Part shown: positions 1 to 8,412 of the stretch, in pieces
Position numbering within the stretch: the first letter of the stretch is position 1
Layout: each line of letters begins with the position of its first letter
Assembly (NCBI RefSeq): GCF_026241855.1
Contig: NZ_JAPJDC010000001.1
Coordinates: 744,001 to 808,000 of the forward strand
DNA: 64,000 nt
Origin: Curtobacterium flaccumfaciens pv. betae
Lineage (GTDB): Bacteria > Actinomycetota > Actinomycetes > Actinomycetales > Microbacteriaceae
Direction of reading: 5' to 3'
The notes under the pieces: generated by a model
Told to the model about the DNA's origin: nothing
What the model saw: the letters and a program-made list of their open reading frames with translations, nothing else
Databases searched by the model: none
Program-made: the position numbers and the translations under genes

Positions 1-1629
1 GGCGAACTGCTCACCGACCTGCTCCGCGACCGGCTCGGCTTCGACGGGACCGTCGTCGCGGACTACTTCTCGGTGGCGTTCCTCGAGGTGATGCACGGCA
101 TCGCCGCCGACCGTGGCGAGGCCGCGGCGCTGGCGCTCGAGGCCGGCATCGACGTCGAGCTCCCGACCGGTGACGCGTACCTCGCGCCGCTGGTCGAGCG
201 GGTCCGCAGCGGGCAGGTGGACGAGGCGCTCGTCGACCGCGCCGTGCTCCGGGTGCTCCGGCAGAAGGAGCGGCTCGGCCTGCTCGAACCGGACGCGTTC
301 GCCGAGGACGCCCCGACAGGGATCGACCTCGACACACCGCTGCACCAGGCGCTCGCACGGCAGCTGGCGGCGAAGTCGCTCGTGCTGCTGTCGAACGACA
401 GCAGCACCGCCGACAGCGGCAGCGCTCGCGGCACCCCCGTCCTCCCGCTCGCGCCGGGGGCCTCGGTCGCGGTCATCGGCCCGAACGCCGACCGCGCCGA
501 GGCCCTGCAGGGCTGCTACTCGTTCGCCAACCACGTGCTCGCCTCGCACCCCGACCTGCCGCTCGGCTTCGCGATCCCGACCGTCCGCGAAGCCGTCGCC
601 CAGGCACTCGCCCCGGCAGCGGTCCGCTTCGCAGCGGGCTGCGCCGTCACGGGCGACGACCGGGCCGGCTTCGCCGACGCGGTCGCCGTGGCCTCCGCCT
701 CGGACGTCGCGGTGGTCGTCGTCGGTGACCAGGCCGGACTCTTCGGCCGCGGCACGGTCGGCGAGGGCAACGACACCGAGTCGCTCGACCTGCCCGGCGT
801 GCAGCGCGAGCTGGTCGAGGCCGTCGTCGCGACCGGGACCCCCACCGTGATGGTGTTGCTCACCGGCCGACCGTACGCGATCGGCTGGGCGCTCGACGGC
901 GACCAACCGCGTCCGGCCGCGGTCGTGCAGGCGTTCTTCCCGGGCGAGGGCGGCGGGCTGGCGATCGCCGACCTGCTCACCGGCGAGGCCTCACCCTCGG
1001 GCCGCCTGCCGCTGTCCCTGCCCCGGTCCGCCGGTGCGCAGCCGTTCACGTACCTGCACCCGCGGCTCGGCGGTCCGTCCGACGTCACCGCCGCGGACTC
1101 CACGCCGGTGCGACCGTTCGGCTTCGGCCTCGGCTACACCGACTTCGCCTACGACGAGCTCGTCGTCGACCAGGACGTCCGCTCCGACGGCGTCTTCACC
1201 GCGTCGGTGACGGTCCGGAACACCGGGTCCCGTGACGGCGAGGACGTCGTGCAGCTCTACGGGCACGACGTGCACGGCAGCGTCACCAGGCCCGAGGTGC
1301 AGCTCCTCGGGTACGCGCGGGTCGCGCTCGCCGCGGGGGAGTCCGCGCGGGTCCGCTTCCGCGTCCCGGTGCAGCGCTTCGCGTTCACCGACCGTCGGAT
1401 GCGCAAGGTGGTCGAGCCCGGCGACGTGCAGGTCTGGGTCGCGTCGCACGCGGCGGCGTCACGGCCGGGAGGCCCGGTGGCAGCCGGTGGGATCGTCGCC
1501 TCGGGCGACGGTCCGGTCCGACACCCCGTCCCCGGCACCGCCACGGAGCGCGCGACCGTCGCGGTCACCGGCGCGGTCCACGAGGTCACCCCGGGCGACC
1601 CCCGCCTGGTGGAGTGGTCGCTCGTCTGA
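1..1629 (+). CDS. Beta-glucosidase/beta-xylosidase, GH3 (5' truncated)
   Basis: C-terminal part of a glycoside hydrolase family 3 enzyme; the reading frame is open from base 1, so the start lies outside the window. GFDGTVVADYFSV near the left edge carries the Asp at the usual position of the GH3 nucleophile. It is followed by the second (alpha/beta sandwich) domain, with GDQAGLFGRG and GEGNDTES, and then a fibronectin-III-like C-terminal domain containing DGEDVVQLYGHD. GH3 members hydrolyse terminal beta-glucosides or beta-xylosides; the nearby xylA, xylB and acetyl esterase favour xylo-oligosaccharides, but specificity cannot be read from the sequence. No signal peptide can be judged because the N-terminus is missing. 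Confidence 0.9.
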   Translation, partial: GELLTDLLRDRLGFDGTVVADYFSVAFLEVMHGIAADRGEAAALALEAGIDVELPTGDAYLAPLVERVRSGQVDEALVDRAVLRVLRQKERLGLLEPDAFAEDAPTGIDLDTPLHQALARQLAAKSLVLLSNDSSTADSGSARGTPVLPLAPGASVAVIGPNADRAEALQGCYSFANHVLASHPDLPLGFAIPTVREAVAQALAPAAVRFAAGCAVTGDDRAGFADAVAVASASDVAVVVVGDQAGLFGRGTVGEGNDTESLDLPGVQRELVEAVVATGTPTVMVLLTGRPYAIGWALDGDQPRPAAVVQAFFPGEGGGLAIADLLTGEASPSGRLPLSLPRSAGAQPFTYLHPRLGGPSDVTAADSTPVRPFGFGLGYTDFAYDELVVDQDVRSDGVFTASVTVRNTGSRDGEDVVQLYGHDVHGSVTRPEVQLLGYARVALAAGESARVRFRVPVQRFAFTDRRMRKVVEPGDVQVWVASHAAASRPGGPVAAGGIVASGDGPVRHPVPGTATERATVAVTGAVHEVTPGDPRLVEWSLV

Positions 1630-1669
1630 CGGCAGTACGGGGAGGCGTCGGCACCACCGATGCCTCCCC

Positions 1670-2959
1670 TCATCCCGTCCGTCGACCAGCCGCGGGGTCG
1701 GTGGCGAGTGCGGCCGGGTCGCGCAGACCACGGAGCGGTGAGGCGACGACCCAGACGACGGTGAGCAAGATCCCCGCGCACCCCAGGGTGAGGCCGGTCC
1801 GCGTGCCGAGCAGCTCTCCGACCAGGCCGCCGAGCCCAGCCCCGATCGCGATGACGCCGTAGGACAGCCAGCGCATGGTGGCGTTGACCCGGCCGAGCAC
1901 CTGGTCCGGCGAACGCAGCTGGCGGAGCGTGAGTGCGACGACGCTCGACGGTGAGGTCCCCGCGCCGTTCACGGCGAACACCCCGATCAGGACGGTGACC
2001 GTGACCGGCGTCGACCACGACGGATCGATCACGGGGAGCACTGCGAGCGCGACGCACTCGGCCGTGGCGCAGGCGACCAGGACTGGCCCGGCACCGAACC
2101 GGCGGACACTCGACGGTGCCGCGGAGGCGCCGACCACGGCGCCGATCGCCCCGAGGCTGAAGACGAGGCCGAGCAGCCCCGCGTTCAGTCCGAGCTGCCG
2201 CACGGCGTGCACGGTGAAGAGCACCATCACCCACTGCGCGAAGAGGTTGTAGATCCCGGCGAAGCCGACCAGCGAGACCAGGTACCGGTCGCGACCGACG
2301 AACCGCAGGCCCTCGCCGAGGTCGCGCAGTGCGCTCCGTCCGGTCGAGGTCGGGCGGGCCTCGGGTGCCCGGATGCCGAGCAGCGCGACCGCCGACACCA
2401 CGTACGTCACGGCGTGGAGCGCGAGGGCCCACGGTGCCGACAGCACCTGGACGAGCAGCCCCCCGAGTCCTGGGCCGCCGACCTCGGCCGCCGCCGCCGT
2501 CGCCTCCAGCCGCCCGTTCGCGCGTTCGAGCTGCTGGCGTCCGGCGACCGTCGGCAGGAACGACTGGTAGCTCACCTCGAACGCGACGGTGAAAGCGCCG
2601 AGGAGCCCGACCAGGACGACGAGTACCGGCAGGGTCAGCGTCCCGCTGAACGCCACCACGACGACGACCACGGTGATGGCGGCCCGGGCGAGGTCGGACA
2701 CGACGAGGACCGGGCGTCGGCGACGGCGGTCGACCAGGACCCCGAGGGGCAGCGCGAGCAGGAGGAACGGGAGCCACCGCGCCGCGTTCAGCACTCCGAC
2801 CTCGCCGGCGGACGCGTGCAGGACGACGACGGCGAGCAACGGCACCGCCAGTTCGCTCACCTGCCCGCCGACGGCCGAGGCGCCTTGCGCCACCCAGAAC
2901 CGCGTGAAGTCCGGGCCGAGGCCGGTCCGTGCTGCGCTAACGCGTGGAACGCTGGTCAT
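1670..2959 (-). CDS. MFS transporter (MFS_3/EntS-like)
   Basis: Integral membrane permease of 429 residues with about 12 hydrophobic segments and the cytoplasmic-loop motif GVLVDRRRRRPVLVV after the second helix, typical of the MFS_3 group of drug and siderophore exporters. The substrate is unknown. It is transcribed divergently from the CGNR regulator at 3024, with only 64 bases between start codons. A regulator-exporter relationship is therefore likely, though not shown. The ATG at 2959 is the first start in the frame before a run of hydrophobic residues. Confidence 0.85.
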   Translation of the reverse strand: MTSVPRVSAARTGLGPDFTRFWVAQGASAVGGQVSELAVPLLAVVVLHASAGEVGVLNAARWLPFLLLALPLGVLVDRRRRRPVLVVSDLARAAITVVVVVVAFSGTLTLPVLVVLVGLLGAFTVAFEVSYQSFLPTVAGRQQLERANGRLEATAAAAEVGGPGLGGLLVQVLSAPWALALHAVTYVVSAVALLGIRAPEARPTSTGRSALRDLGEGLRFVGRDRYLVSLVGFAGIYNLFAQWVMVLFTVHAVRQLGLNAGLLGLVFSLGAIGAVVGASAAPSSVRRFGAGPVLVACATAECVALAVLPVIDPSWSTPVTVTVLIGVFAVNGAGTSPSSVVALTLRQLRSPDQVLGRVNATMRWLSYGVIAIGAGLGGLVGELLGTRTGLTLGCAGILLTVVWVVASPLRGLRDPAALATDPAAGRRTG

Positions 2960-3023
2960 GCATTAGACCCTGGCACAGGTGATGCACATGGCACAACGGC
3001 TGATCACACATTAGTCTCGGAGC
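2960..3023. promoter_or_regulatory. Divergent promoter region with CATTAG direct repeats
   Basis: The 64-bp spacer between the MFS and CGNR genes contains CATTAGAC (2961-2968) and CATTAGTC (3009-3016), two near-identical octamers 48 bp apart that could be regulator half-sites. TAGTCT at 3012-3017 sits six bases before the CGNR ATG, as expected for a leaderless promoter. Operator function is inference. Confidence 0.4.
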
Positions 3024-3647
3024 ATGATGGCCCCCGACGCGCAGTCGACGTTCCCGGAAGTGGGCGGACACACTGCGCTCGACCTCGTCGACACCGTGCA
3101 CTGGCGACTCGATCCCCGTCGTTCGATCGACACCCTGAGCAGCTTCGACGCCGTCGTGGCGTGGTGCGAGCAGATGGGCGTCCTGCCCGGCGGCGCGGAC
3201 GAGATCAGTCGGCTCGCCGAGGCCGCGCCCGCCGTCGCGGCGCGGGAGCACGCCGCGGTGCTGGCACTCCGCGAGGCGGTCTACGAAGCGGTGTTCAAGT
3301 CGTCACCACGCGCTGCCGCCCACATCGCTTCCGAGTACGTCGCTGCTCTCGAGCGCGCGACGATCGAGCGGGGCACGGACGGGGCGTCGTGGTCGTGGCG
3401 GATACCGGCCGACCTCTCCGGGCCGAGGGGCGCGATCGCCCTGCTCGCCCAGGAACTGCTGACGTCCGACCTCAGCGCGGCACGGCAGTGCGGCGACGAC
3501 GCGTGCGGCTGGGTGTACTTGGACACGTCGCCCCGGCACAACCGCGTCTGGTGCACGGCCGCGGGGTGCGGCAACCGCAACCGGGTCGCGCGGCACCAGG
3601 CGAAGCGTCGCGGAGCGACGGCGCCACAGGGCGGCCGACAGGACTGA
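3024..3647 (+). CDS. CGNR zinc-finger transcriptional regulator
   Basis: A 207-residue protein with an N-terminal ABATE-type stress-response domain (GGHTALDLVDTVHWRLDP near the start) and a C-terminal CGNR zinc finger: Cys in QCGDDAC, then WCTAAGCGNRNRVARH. Proteins of this type are putative DNA-binding regulators. A second ATG directly follows the first (3027); the purine-rich GGAG just upstream is too close to 3024 but could serve 3027. TAGTCT ends six bases before 3024, supporting a leaderless start there. It may control the divergent MFS gene. Confidence 0.85.
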   Translation: MMAPDAQSTFPEVGGHTALDLVDTVHWRLDPRRSIDTLSSFDAVVAWCEQMGVLPGGADEISRLAEAAPAVAAREHAAVLALREAVYEAVFKSSPRAAAHIASEYVAALERATIERGTDGASWSWRIPADLSGPRGAIALLAQELLTSDLSAARQCGDDACGWVYLDTSPRHNRVWCTAAGCGNRNRVARHQAKRRGATAPQGGRQD

Positions 3648-4768
3648 CAGCGCGCACCACGTGCCCTGGATGTGACCGGGTGACGGACAGGAGGCGCGGT
3701 GCGGGCTCGAACCGCGCCTCCCGTCCGGCAGCGGGTCGCGGTCACCCGAGGCGGTTCGATCCGGTCGGACAGGTCCAGTGACCAGACGGCGACGCCGGTC
3801 AGGCCGAGCCGCTCCGCCAGGGTGACCCGCTCGCGCAGCGAGCGAGCGTCGGACCACCAGAGCACCTCACCGCTCGGCAGGGTCGCGGTCCACTCGCCGG
3901 CCGTCGCGTCCCACCGGGCGGTCGCGCCCGCCTTCCGGACCCGGAGCCGGGCCTGGGCGTCGGAGAGCTGACCGGCCGGACGCTTCCCCTTCCAGTGGTA
4001 GCCGTACCCGGCGACACCGAGCACGATCTGGTCGCGGGGGGCGAGGGTCGCGAGTGCGCGGGCGGCCTTGGACGACCACGCGAGCGACCCGACCGGGCCG
4101 GGCGCGTCCGGTTCCCAGGGGCCGTGCTGGTCGTAGGCCATGAGCGTCAGGTGGTCGAGCGGGGCGCGGAGGGCGCGCACGTCGTAGCCCAGGCGGGCGT
4201 ACCCGGCGGCGGTGGTCGACGCGGACAGGGCGATGTCGAGCCGGACGTCGTCGCCGACGGCGGCTCGGAGCTCACGGGCGAAGGCGGTGAGACCGGGCTT
4301 CTCGGCCGAGGTCAGCGCCTCGAGGTCGATCATGATCGAGTCCCAGCCGCCCGTGGCTACGTCGGCGGCGAGTGATCGGACGACCCGGGCGCGGTTCGCG
4401 GGCGAGGTCAGGAGCTTCCGCGCGATCGGCTCGCTGAAGTCGCCGTCGGCCTCGGAGTAGTTGCTGACGAGCAGCTGCGCGGTGAGCCCGTCGGCGTGTG
4501 CCCGGTCGCGCTGGGCCTCGGCAGCGTGCGACGGGGCGGTGACCTTCGAGCCAGTGCGGTCGAGCAGCAGCCCGTCGACGCCGACCACGTCCATCGCGGC
4601 GGCGTTCGCGTCCACCAGGGCGGTCTCGGCGTTCTCGGGCTGGAAGCCGGTCACGTCGAACCCGTCGGCCCGGGCGGCGGTCGGGGTCGTGCAGCCGGCG
4701 AGTGCGAGTCCTGCGGAGAGGACGGCGGCGAGCAGCGCGGAGCGGCGTCGACGCGGCGCTCCGGTCAG
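3281..4768 (-). CDS. GH18-like lipoprotein, CTG start, missing normal stop
   Basis: Glycosyl hydrolase family 18/chitinase-insertion-type protein. A lipoprotein signal follows the putative start: RRRR, a hydrophobic stretch, then the lipobox LAGC. The barrel motif WDSIMIDLEAL resembles the DxxDxE region of GH18, and later LTLMAYDQHGPW and GVAVWSLDLSD match barrel strands; the final catalytic Glu is not certain. No ATG, GTG or TTG lies near the signal peptide. A CTG at 4768 overlaps the upstream stop as CTGA, suggesting translational coupling. After VWSLDLSDRIEP the frame fails to stop, reads through the hairpin at 3685-3726 and continues antisense into the CGNR gene to a TAG at 3281. The natural end is probably near 3740-3745, in another frame. 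Confidence 0.6.
   Translation of the reverse strand: MTGAPRRRRSALLAAVLSAGLALAGCTTPTAARADGFDVTGFQPENAETALVDANAAAMDVVGVDGLLLDRTGSKVTAPSHAAEAQRDRAHADGLTAQLLVSNYSEADGDFSEPIARKLLTSPANRARVVRSLAADVATGGWDSIMIDLEALTSAEKPGLTAFARELRAAVGDDVRLDIALSASTTAAGYARLGYDVRALRAPLDHLTLMAYDQHGPWEPDAPGPVGSLAWSSKAARALATLAPRDQIVLGVAGYGYHWKGKRPAGQLSDAQARLRVRKAGATARWDATAGEWTATLPSGEVLWWSDARSLRERVTLAERLGLTGVAVWSLDLSDRIEPPRVTATRCRTGGAVRARTAPPVRHPVTSRARGARCQSCRPPCGAVAPRRFAWCRATRLRLPHPAAVHQTRLCRGDVSKYTQPHASSPHCRAALRSDVSSSWASRAIAPLGPERSAGIRHDHDAPSVPRSIVARSRAATYSEAMWAAARGDDLNTAS
3685..3726. terminator. Bidirectional hairpin, GGAGGC family
   Basis: GGAC-A-GGAGGCGCGGT pairs with ACCGCGCCTCC-C-GTCC around a 10-base loop. It lies between the converging CGNR gene and GH18-like gene. 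It is one of five related hairpins in this window (see 17881, 39194, 48867, 55682). No U-tract follows, as is usual for actinobacterial terminators. Confidence 0.65.
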
Positions 4769-5142
4769 GAGGCGCTGATGGTCGTGGTGGGGCGTGCCGG
4801 CGGGGCCCCGGCGACGTCGTCGGCGGAGACCGGGCCCTCGGCGTCCGTCGGCTCCGGGCTCAGGACGAGGCCGGAACCGCTCGCCGCGCTGGCGTAGAGC
4901 TCGTCGAGCCAGGAGCGGTTCACGCTCGGGGACTTGCCGCCGGCGAACTTGAAGTGGAGTCCGCAGTACGGGTGGATCCAGATGCTGCTGCGGCCGCCGC
5001 CGACGGCGGGGTCGTCCTTCCACGAGAACACGAAGCTCTCCCCGCGGCGGATGAGGTTCACGATGACGATCTGCAGGTGCGTGAGTGCACGGTCGTCGAG
5101 GCGGAGCTCGAGGGGTTGCGAGTCGTAGATGAGCTGGCCCAT
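4765..5142 (-). CDS. DUF7882-family small protein
   Basis: Small soluble protein of 125 residues beginning MGQLIYDSQPLELRLDDRAL and containing SFVFSWKDDP and SIWIHPYCGLHFKF. This resembles the DUF7882 family that is common in Microbacteriaceae; its function is unknown. GGAAGG about ten bases before the ATG is a good ribosome-binding site. The gene ends in TGA within CTGA, overlapping the putative CTG start of the GH18-like gene, so the two are probably co-translated. Confidence 0.75.
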   Translation of the reverse strand: MGQLIYDSQPLELRLDDRALTHLQIVIVNLIRRGESFVFSWKDDPAVGGGRSSIWIHPYCGLHFKFAGGKSPSVNRSWLDELYASAASGSGLVLSPEPTDAEGPVSADDVAGAPPARPTTTISAS

Positions 5143-5245
5143 GGCGCTGCCTTCCGTCGGATGGGGCCCGCCGCACGTGCCGGACCCGCGTCCATCCTCC
5201 CTCGGTTCCTCGGCCCTTGGCGCTTTTCGTCCATCGACGGCGCGA

Positions 5246-6004
5246 TCAGTCCCGTTCCGTGCCGGTGGCCGACGGCGGGACGGCCGGTGCCGACCACGGC
5301 GGGAGCTCGGCCGACGGGTACCCGCCGTGCTCGTCGGGCGCCCGCAGCATCGGGTTGACGGCGCGCAGCCGCATGCCGGAGGTGTCCCCGGCGGCCCCGC
5401 GGACGGCGCTCGCCAGCAGGAACGCGACGACGTCCGCCGTGCTGCCGTCGGGGTCGTAGCCGTGCCAGGGGCGGTCGTCGCCCTGGGCACGGCGCAGGGC
5501 GCTGGCGAACGTCGCGTCGGCGTCGTCGACCTCCACCTCGCAGTCGAGCACGATCCGGAAGCGTGATCCCTCGCCCGGGGACCCGGCGAGGTCCGACGTG
5601 GCTCGGGGGTCCGGGTCCTCCAGGTCGAACGACCGGAGCGCCGCGGACGGTGCGGTGCCGAAGGCGGCACGGTACTCGGCCGCCATCCGGCCGGCGTTGC
5701 TGAAGTGCCAGTGCTTCGCGACGTCCGCGATGGTGCGACGGTCGGCCGGTGTCATCGACAGCAGGTCGCGGCGGACGCCCTCGAGCCGTACCCCGCGCAG
5801 GTACGACGCGGGCGAGGTCTGCAGCTCCCGCCGGAACGCGCTCTGCAGGCCGCGGGTCGACAGGTGTGCGGCGGCGGCGATGTCCGGTACGGAGATCGCG
5901 TCGCGGGCGTGGGCGTGCACGAACCGCAGCGCCTCGTGCACGGTGCGGGACAGCCGTGCTCCGCCGTGCTCGGGACCACTCGCCGTGGTCGGTGCCTGGT
6001 CCAT
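5246..6004 (-). CDS. AraC-type transcriptional regulator
   Basis: A 252-residue regulator with the AraC double helix-turn-helix at the N-terminal side: TVHEALRFVHAHARDAISV, then HLSTRGLQSAFRRELQTSP and the second helix in WHFSNAGRMAAEYRAAFG. The C-terminal half has no recognised ligand domain, an arrangement opposite to most AraC proteins. The ATG at 6004 was chosen because TACCCT lies exactly six bases upstream on this strand (6016-6011) with no Shine-Dalgarno sequence, fitting a leaderless transcript. A longer in-frame start upstream (6148) would add low-quality sequence. Confidence 0.8.
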   Translation of the reverse strand: MDQAPTTASGPEHGGARLSRTVHEALRFVHAHARDAISVPDIAAAAHLSTRGLQSAFRRELQTSPASYLRGVRLEGVRRDLLSMTPADRRTIADVAKHWHFSNAGRMAAEYRAAFGTAPSAALRSFDLEDPDPRATSDLAGSPGEGSRFRIVLDCEVEVDDADATFASALRRAQGDDRPWHGYDPDGSTADVVAFLLASAVRGAAGDTSGMRLRAVNPMLRAPDEHGGYPSAELPPWSAPAVPPSATGTERD

Positions 6005-6104
6005 ACGTGGAGGGTACGAGTCGATCGGGTGGATCGGCCTCCGACGCCACGACGCCGCCGTTATCCGGGGTGCGCGGATGTGAATCGCACCCGTTCGGGG
6101 GCCA

Positions 6105-6200
6105 TTGTGGACCCCGGCGAGGGCGCTTATCGTCCAAGAGGTACTCAAACTGTCCCCCTCCGAACAGGGTCGGAGGCACGGGGACAGATCGGAGGATCTG
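6105..6200 (+). promoter_or_regulatory. Promoter and structured leader of the 6201 gene
   Basis: TTGTGG (6105-6110) and TATCGT (6128-6133) are separated by 17 bases. The predicted leader contains nested inverted repeats: CTGTCCCC (6150-6157) with GGGGACAG (6180-6187), enclosing CCTCCGA (6157-6163) with TCGGAGG (6170-6176). The structure ends just before the GGAGGA ribosome-binding site at 6191, so it may affect translation initiation. Confidence 0.5.
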
Positions 6201-6368
6201 ATGAGTGGTTACGAGCGTGCACCGGGGGTCGCCCCGGTCCACATCACCTCCTACCGGGCTCGGGCACGCGCTGCCCGACGCGGGTGGATCGTGCAGTCCG
6301 AGGACGACGTCGACCGCGAGCGGTTCACCTTCGCGGACCTCCGCGCCCGGCGAGGATCGGGCCAGTGA
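6201..6368 (+). CDS. Small basic protein upstream of AraC gene
   Basis: A 55-residue Arg-rich protein (MSGYERAPGVAPVHITSYRA at its start) that I do not recognise. GGAGGA five bases upstream gives a strong start. Its TGA overlaps the GTG of the following AraC-type gene (GTGA), so it is translationally coupled. It could be a leader peptide or a small DNA- or RNA-binding partner; no function is assigned. Confidence 0.6.
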   Translation: MSGYERAPGVAPVHITSYRARARAARRGWIVQSEDDVDRERFTFADLRARRGSGQ

Positions 6369-7327
6369 GCAGCGACACCGTCCCGCGGGTCGCCGTCGGC
6401 CACGCGCCCCGGACGGCCGAGCGGTGCGGCCGGACCCCCGCGGACGCCGTCCGGACGGTGCGTGCCGTGTACGACGGTCGCGACGTCCGGTTCGCACCCA
6501 CCGACCGGTTCGCGTTCCGCCACCGGACGGTGCGCCACCACAACGTCGCACTGCTGTCGTCGGCGGTGTCGACGACCACCGCCGCCTCGTTCACGCCGGA
6601 CGGCACGCCGGTGCTGGCGTGGTCGACCGCGGGCTGCCTGCGGGTCGACGACGACGCGCCCACCCGGCCCGGCGTGCCGGTGCTCCTGCCGACGGACCGA
6701 CCGTTCACGCTGATCGTGCCGGCGGGGACCGTCCAGGTGCTGCGGGTGGACGGTGGCTTCCTCGACGCCGTGAACGGGGTCGTGTTCGACCACCGCTTCG
6801 CCGGCCGACTGCGATCCCGCCCGGCCGAGGCCGAGGTGTCCCAGCTGCTCGCCCGCATCGACGCGGTCGCGGTCAACGCGCTGCACCCCGACCGCAACCC
6901 GGGCGGCCACCTGTCCGCACAGGTCCTGCTGGCCGAGGCCGTCCTGCGGGCCTTCGGCGGGACGGACGCCGAACCGGACGCACGGCCGGTGCGCCGGACG
7001 GTGAACACCGTGCAGCTCGCGCAGGCCTGGCTCGCGGAGCACTGCGACCGGCCGCTCCAGCTCGCGGACGTCTGCGGGGCCGTCGGGGTCAGCTCCCGCA
7101 CGCTCCAGGAGAACTTCGTGCAGCACGTCGGCGTGAGCCCCATGACGTACCTGCTGCAGGTCCGCCTCGACCGGGTCCGGATCGCGCTCCAGCTCGCCGA
7201 CCGCGCGCAGACGACGGTGGCCGAGGTCGCGCACCGGTGGGGGTTCCGCCACATGGGGCGGTTCTCGAGCACGTACTTCCAGCGCTTCGACGAGTACCCG
7301 AAGAAGACGCTCCAGACGGCCACCTGA
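6365..7327 (+). CDS. AraC family transcriptional regulator
   Basis: A 320-residue protein with an N-terminal sensor-like region related to AraC_binding_2 and a C-terminal AraC DNA-binding domain. The first helix-turn-helix includes QLADVCGAVGVSSRTLQENF; the second includes TVAEVAHRWGFRHMGRFSST, followed by FDEYPKKTL. GTG at 6365 overlaps the upstream small gene by four bases. It converges on the acetyl-esterase gene with 13 bases between them. Targets are unknown; neighbouring sugar genes are candidates. Confidence 0.85.
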   Translation: MSSDTVPRVAVGHAPRTAERCGRTPADAVRTVRAVYDGRDVRFAPTDRFAFRHRTVRHHNVALLSSAVSTTTAASFTPDGTPVLAWSTAGCLRVDDDAPTRPGVPVLLPTDRPFTLIVPAGTVQVLRVDGGFLDAVNGVVFDHRFAGRLRSRPAEAEVSQLLARIDAVAVNALHPDRNPGGHLSAQVLLAEAVLRAFGGTDAEPDARPVRRTVNTVQLAQAWLAEHCDRPLQLADVCGAVGVSSRTLQENFVQHVGVSPMTYLLQVRLDRVRIALQLADRAQTTVAEVAHRWGFRHMGRFSSTYFQRFDEYPKKTLQTAT

Positions 7328-7340
7328 CCCCCGACACCCG

Positions 7341-8330
7341 TCAGCGCAGCCGGTCCGCCAGGAACGCCGCCTGACGCTCCCAGTGCCGGAAGCCGCCACC
7401 CTCGTGCCCGTTGTACGGGTACACGACGATCTCGCGGTCGGAGGAGCCGAGGGCGTTGAACGCGGCGAAGGTCGTGCGGGGCGGGACGACGTCGTCCATC
7501 AGCGCGACCGAGAACAGCGCCGGGGCGGTGATGTCGGCGGCGTGGTTCACCCCGTCCAGGTACGCGGCGGTCTCCCACACGCGCTCGGCCGCGTCGCGGT
7601 GGACGGCGAGGTACTGCGCGAGCTCCAGGTACGGACCGCCGACCGCGACGTCGGTGCCGTTCCGCCAGTCGGCCAGGAACGCCACGTCGGGCAGCACCGC
7701 GGCGACCGGCCCGACGTGTGCCTCGACCAGGGCCGCCGCGGCGATGGTGATGCCGCCGCCCTGGCTGCCGCCGGTCAGGGCGATGCGCTCGGGGTCGATC
7801 CCGGGCAGCGTGCGGACTGCCTCGACCAGGCGGACCGCGTCGGTGTAGACGCGGCGGTAGTAGTGGTCGGCCGGTGAGCCGATGCCGCTCGTCATCCAGC
7901 CGCTGGCGTGCGGTGCGGAGCCGTGCGGGTCCGGGGTGTCCCCGCCGGCCCAGCCGGAGCCCTGGCCGCGGGTGTCCATCACGACGTGCACGTACCCGGC
8001 GAGGGCCCAGTGCACGCGCTCGCCCGGGCGACCACGGCCACCGCCGTAGCCGAGGAACTCGACGACGACCGGCAGCGCGCCCCGGTCGTCGACCACCGGA
8101 CGGTTGACCCAGGCGCGCACGGGGTCGCCGGCGAACCCGGGGAACGTCAGGTCCTCGACGACGAGACCGGTCACCGGGGTCTCGGCGGGCACGAGGGTCG
8201 TCTCGACCCCCTCGCCCGCGGTCCGGGCGGCGGCGATCGTGTCCGCCCAGAAGGCGTCGAAGTCGGCGGGACGACGGACGTCCGAGCGGTGGGCACGGAG
8301 CGCGTCGAGGGGCAGGTCGGTCAGTGGCAT
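7341..8330 (-). CDS. Acetylxylan esterase / cephalosporin-C deacetylase family
   Basis: Alpha/beta hydrolase of the AXE1 family, 329 residues, near the usual length. The nucleophile elbow is GGSQGGG (Ser189); the acid is in MDDVVPP (Asp279 or 280) and the base is His309 in NGHEGGG. Family members remove acetyl groups from xylo-oligosaccharides inside the cell, and no signal peptide is seen here. It lies downstream of xylB on the same strand, separated by a strong hairpin, which supports a role in acetylated xylan use. Confidence 0.88.
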   Translation of the reverse strand: MPLTDLPLDALRAHRSDVRRPADFDAFWADTIAAARTAGEGVETTLVPAETPVTGLVVEDLTFPGFAGDPVRAWVNRPVVDDRGALPVVVEFLGYGGGRGRPGERVHWALAGYVHVVMDTRGQGSGWAGGDTPDPHGSAPHASGWMTSGIGSPADHYYRRVYTDAVRLVEAVRTLPGIDPERIALTGGSQGGGITIAAAALVEAHVGPVAAVLPDVAFLADWRNGTDVAVGGPYLELAQYLAVHRDAAERVWETAAYLDGVNHAADITAPALFSVALMDDVVPPRTTFAAFNALGSSDREIVVYPYNGHEGGGFRHWERQAAFLADRLR

Positions 8331-8353
8331 GGGGGTCCTCCGGGGACGATGAT

Positions 8354-8386
8354 GCCCCCGGCGCCCTGGTGGAGGGCGCCGGGGGC
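8354..8386 (-). terminator. Perfect hairpin after xylB
   Basis: GCCCCCGGCGCCCT (8354-8367) pairs perfectly with AGGGCGCCGGGGGC (8373-8386) around a five-base loop. It lies between xylB and the acetylxylan esterase and probably ends or attenuates the xylAB transcript. Confidence 0.7.
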
Positions 8387-8412
8387 GGGGAGTGTCGGAT
8401 CCGGTGCGTCGG

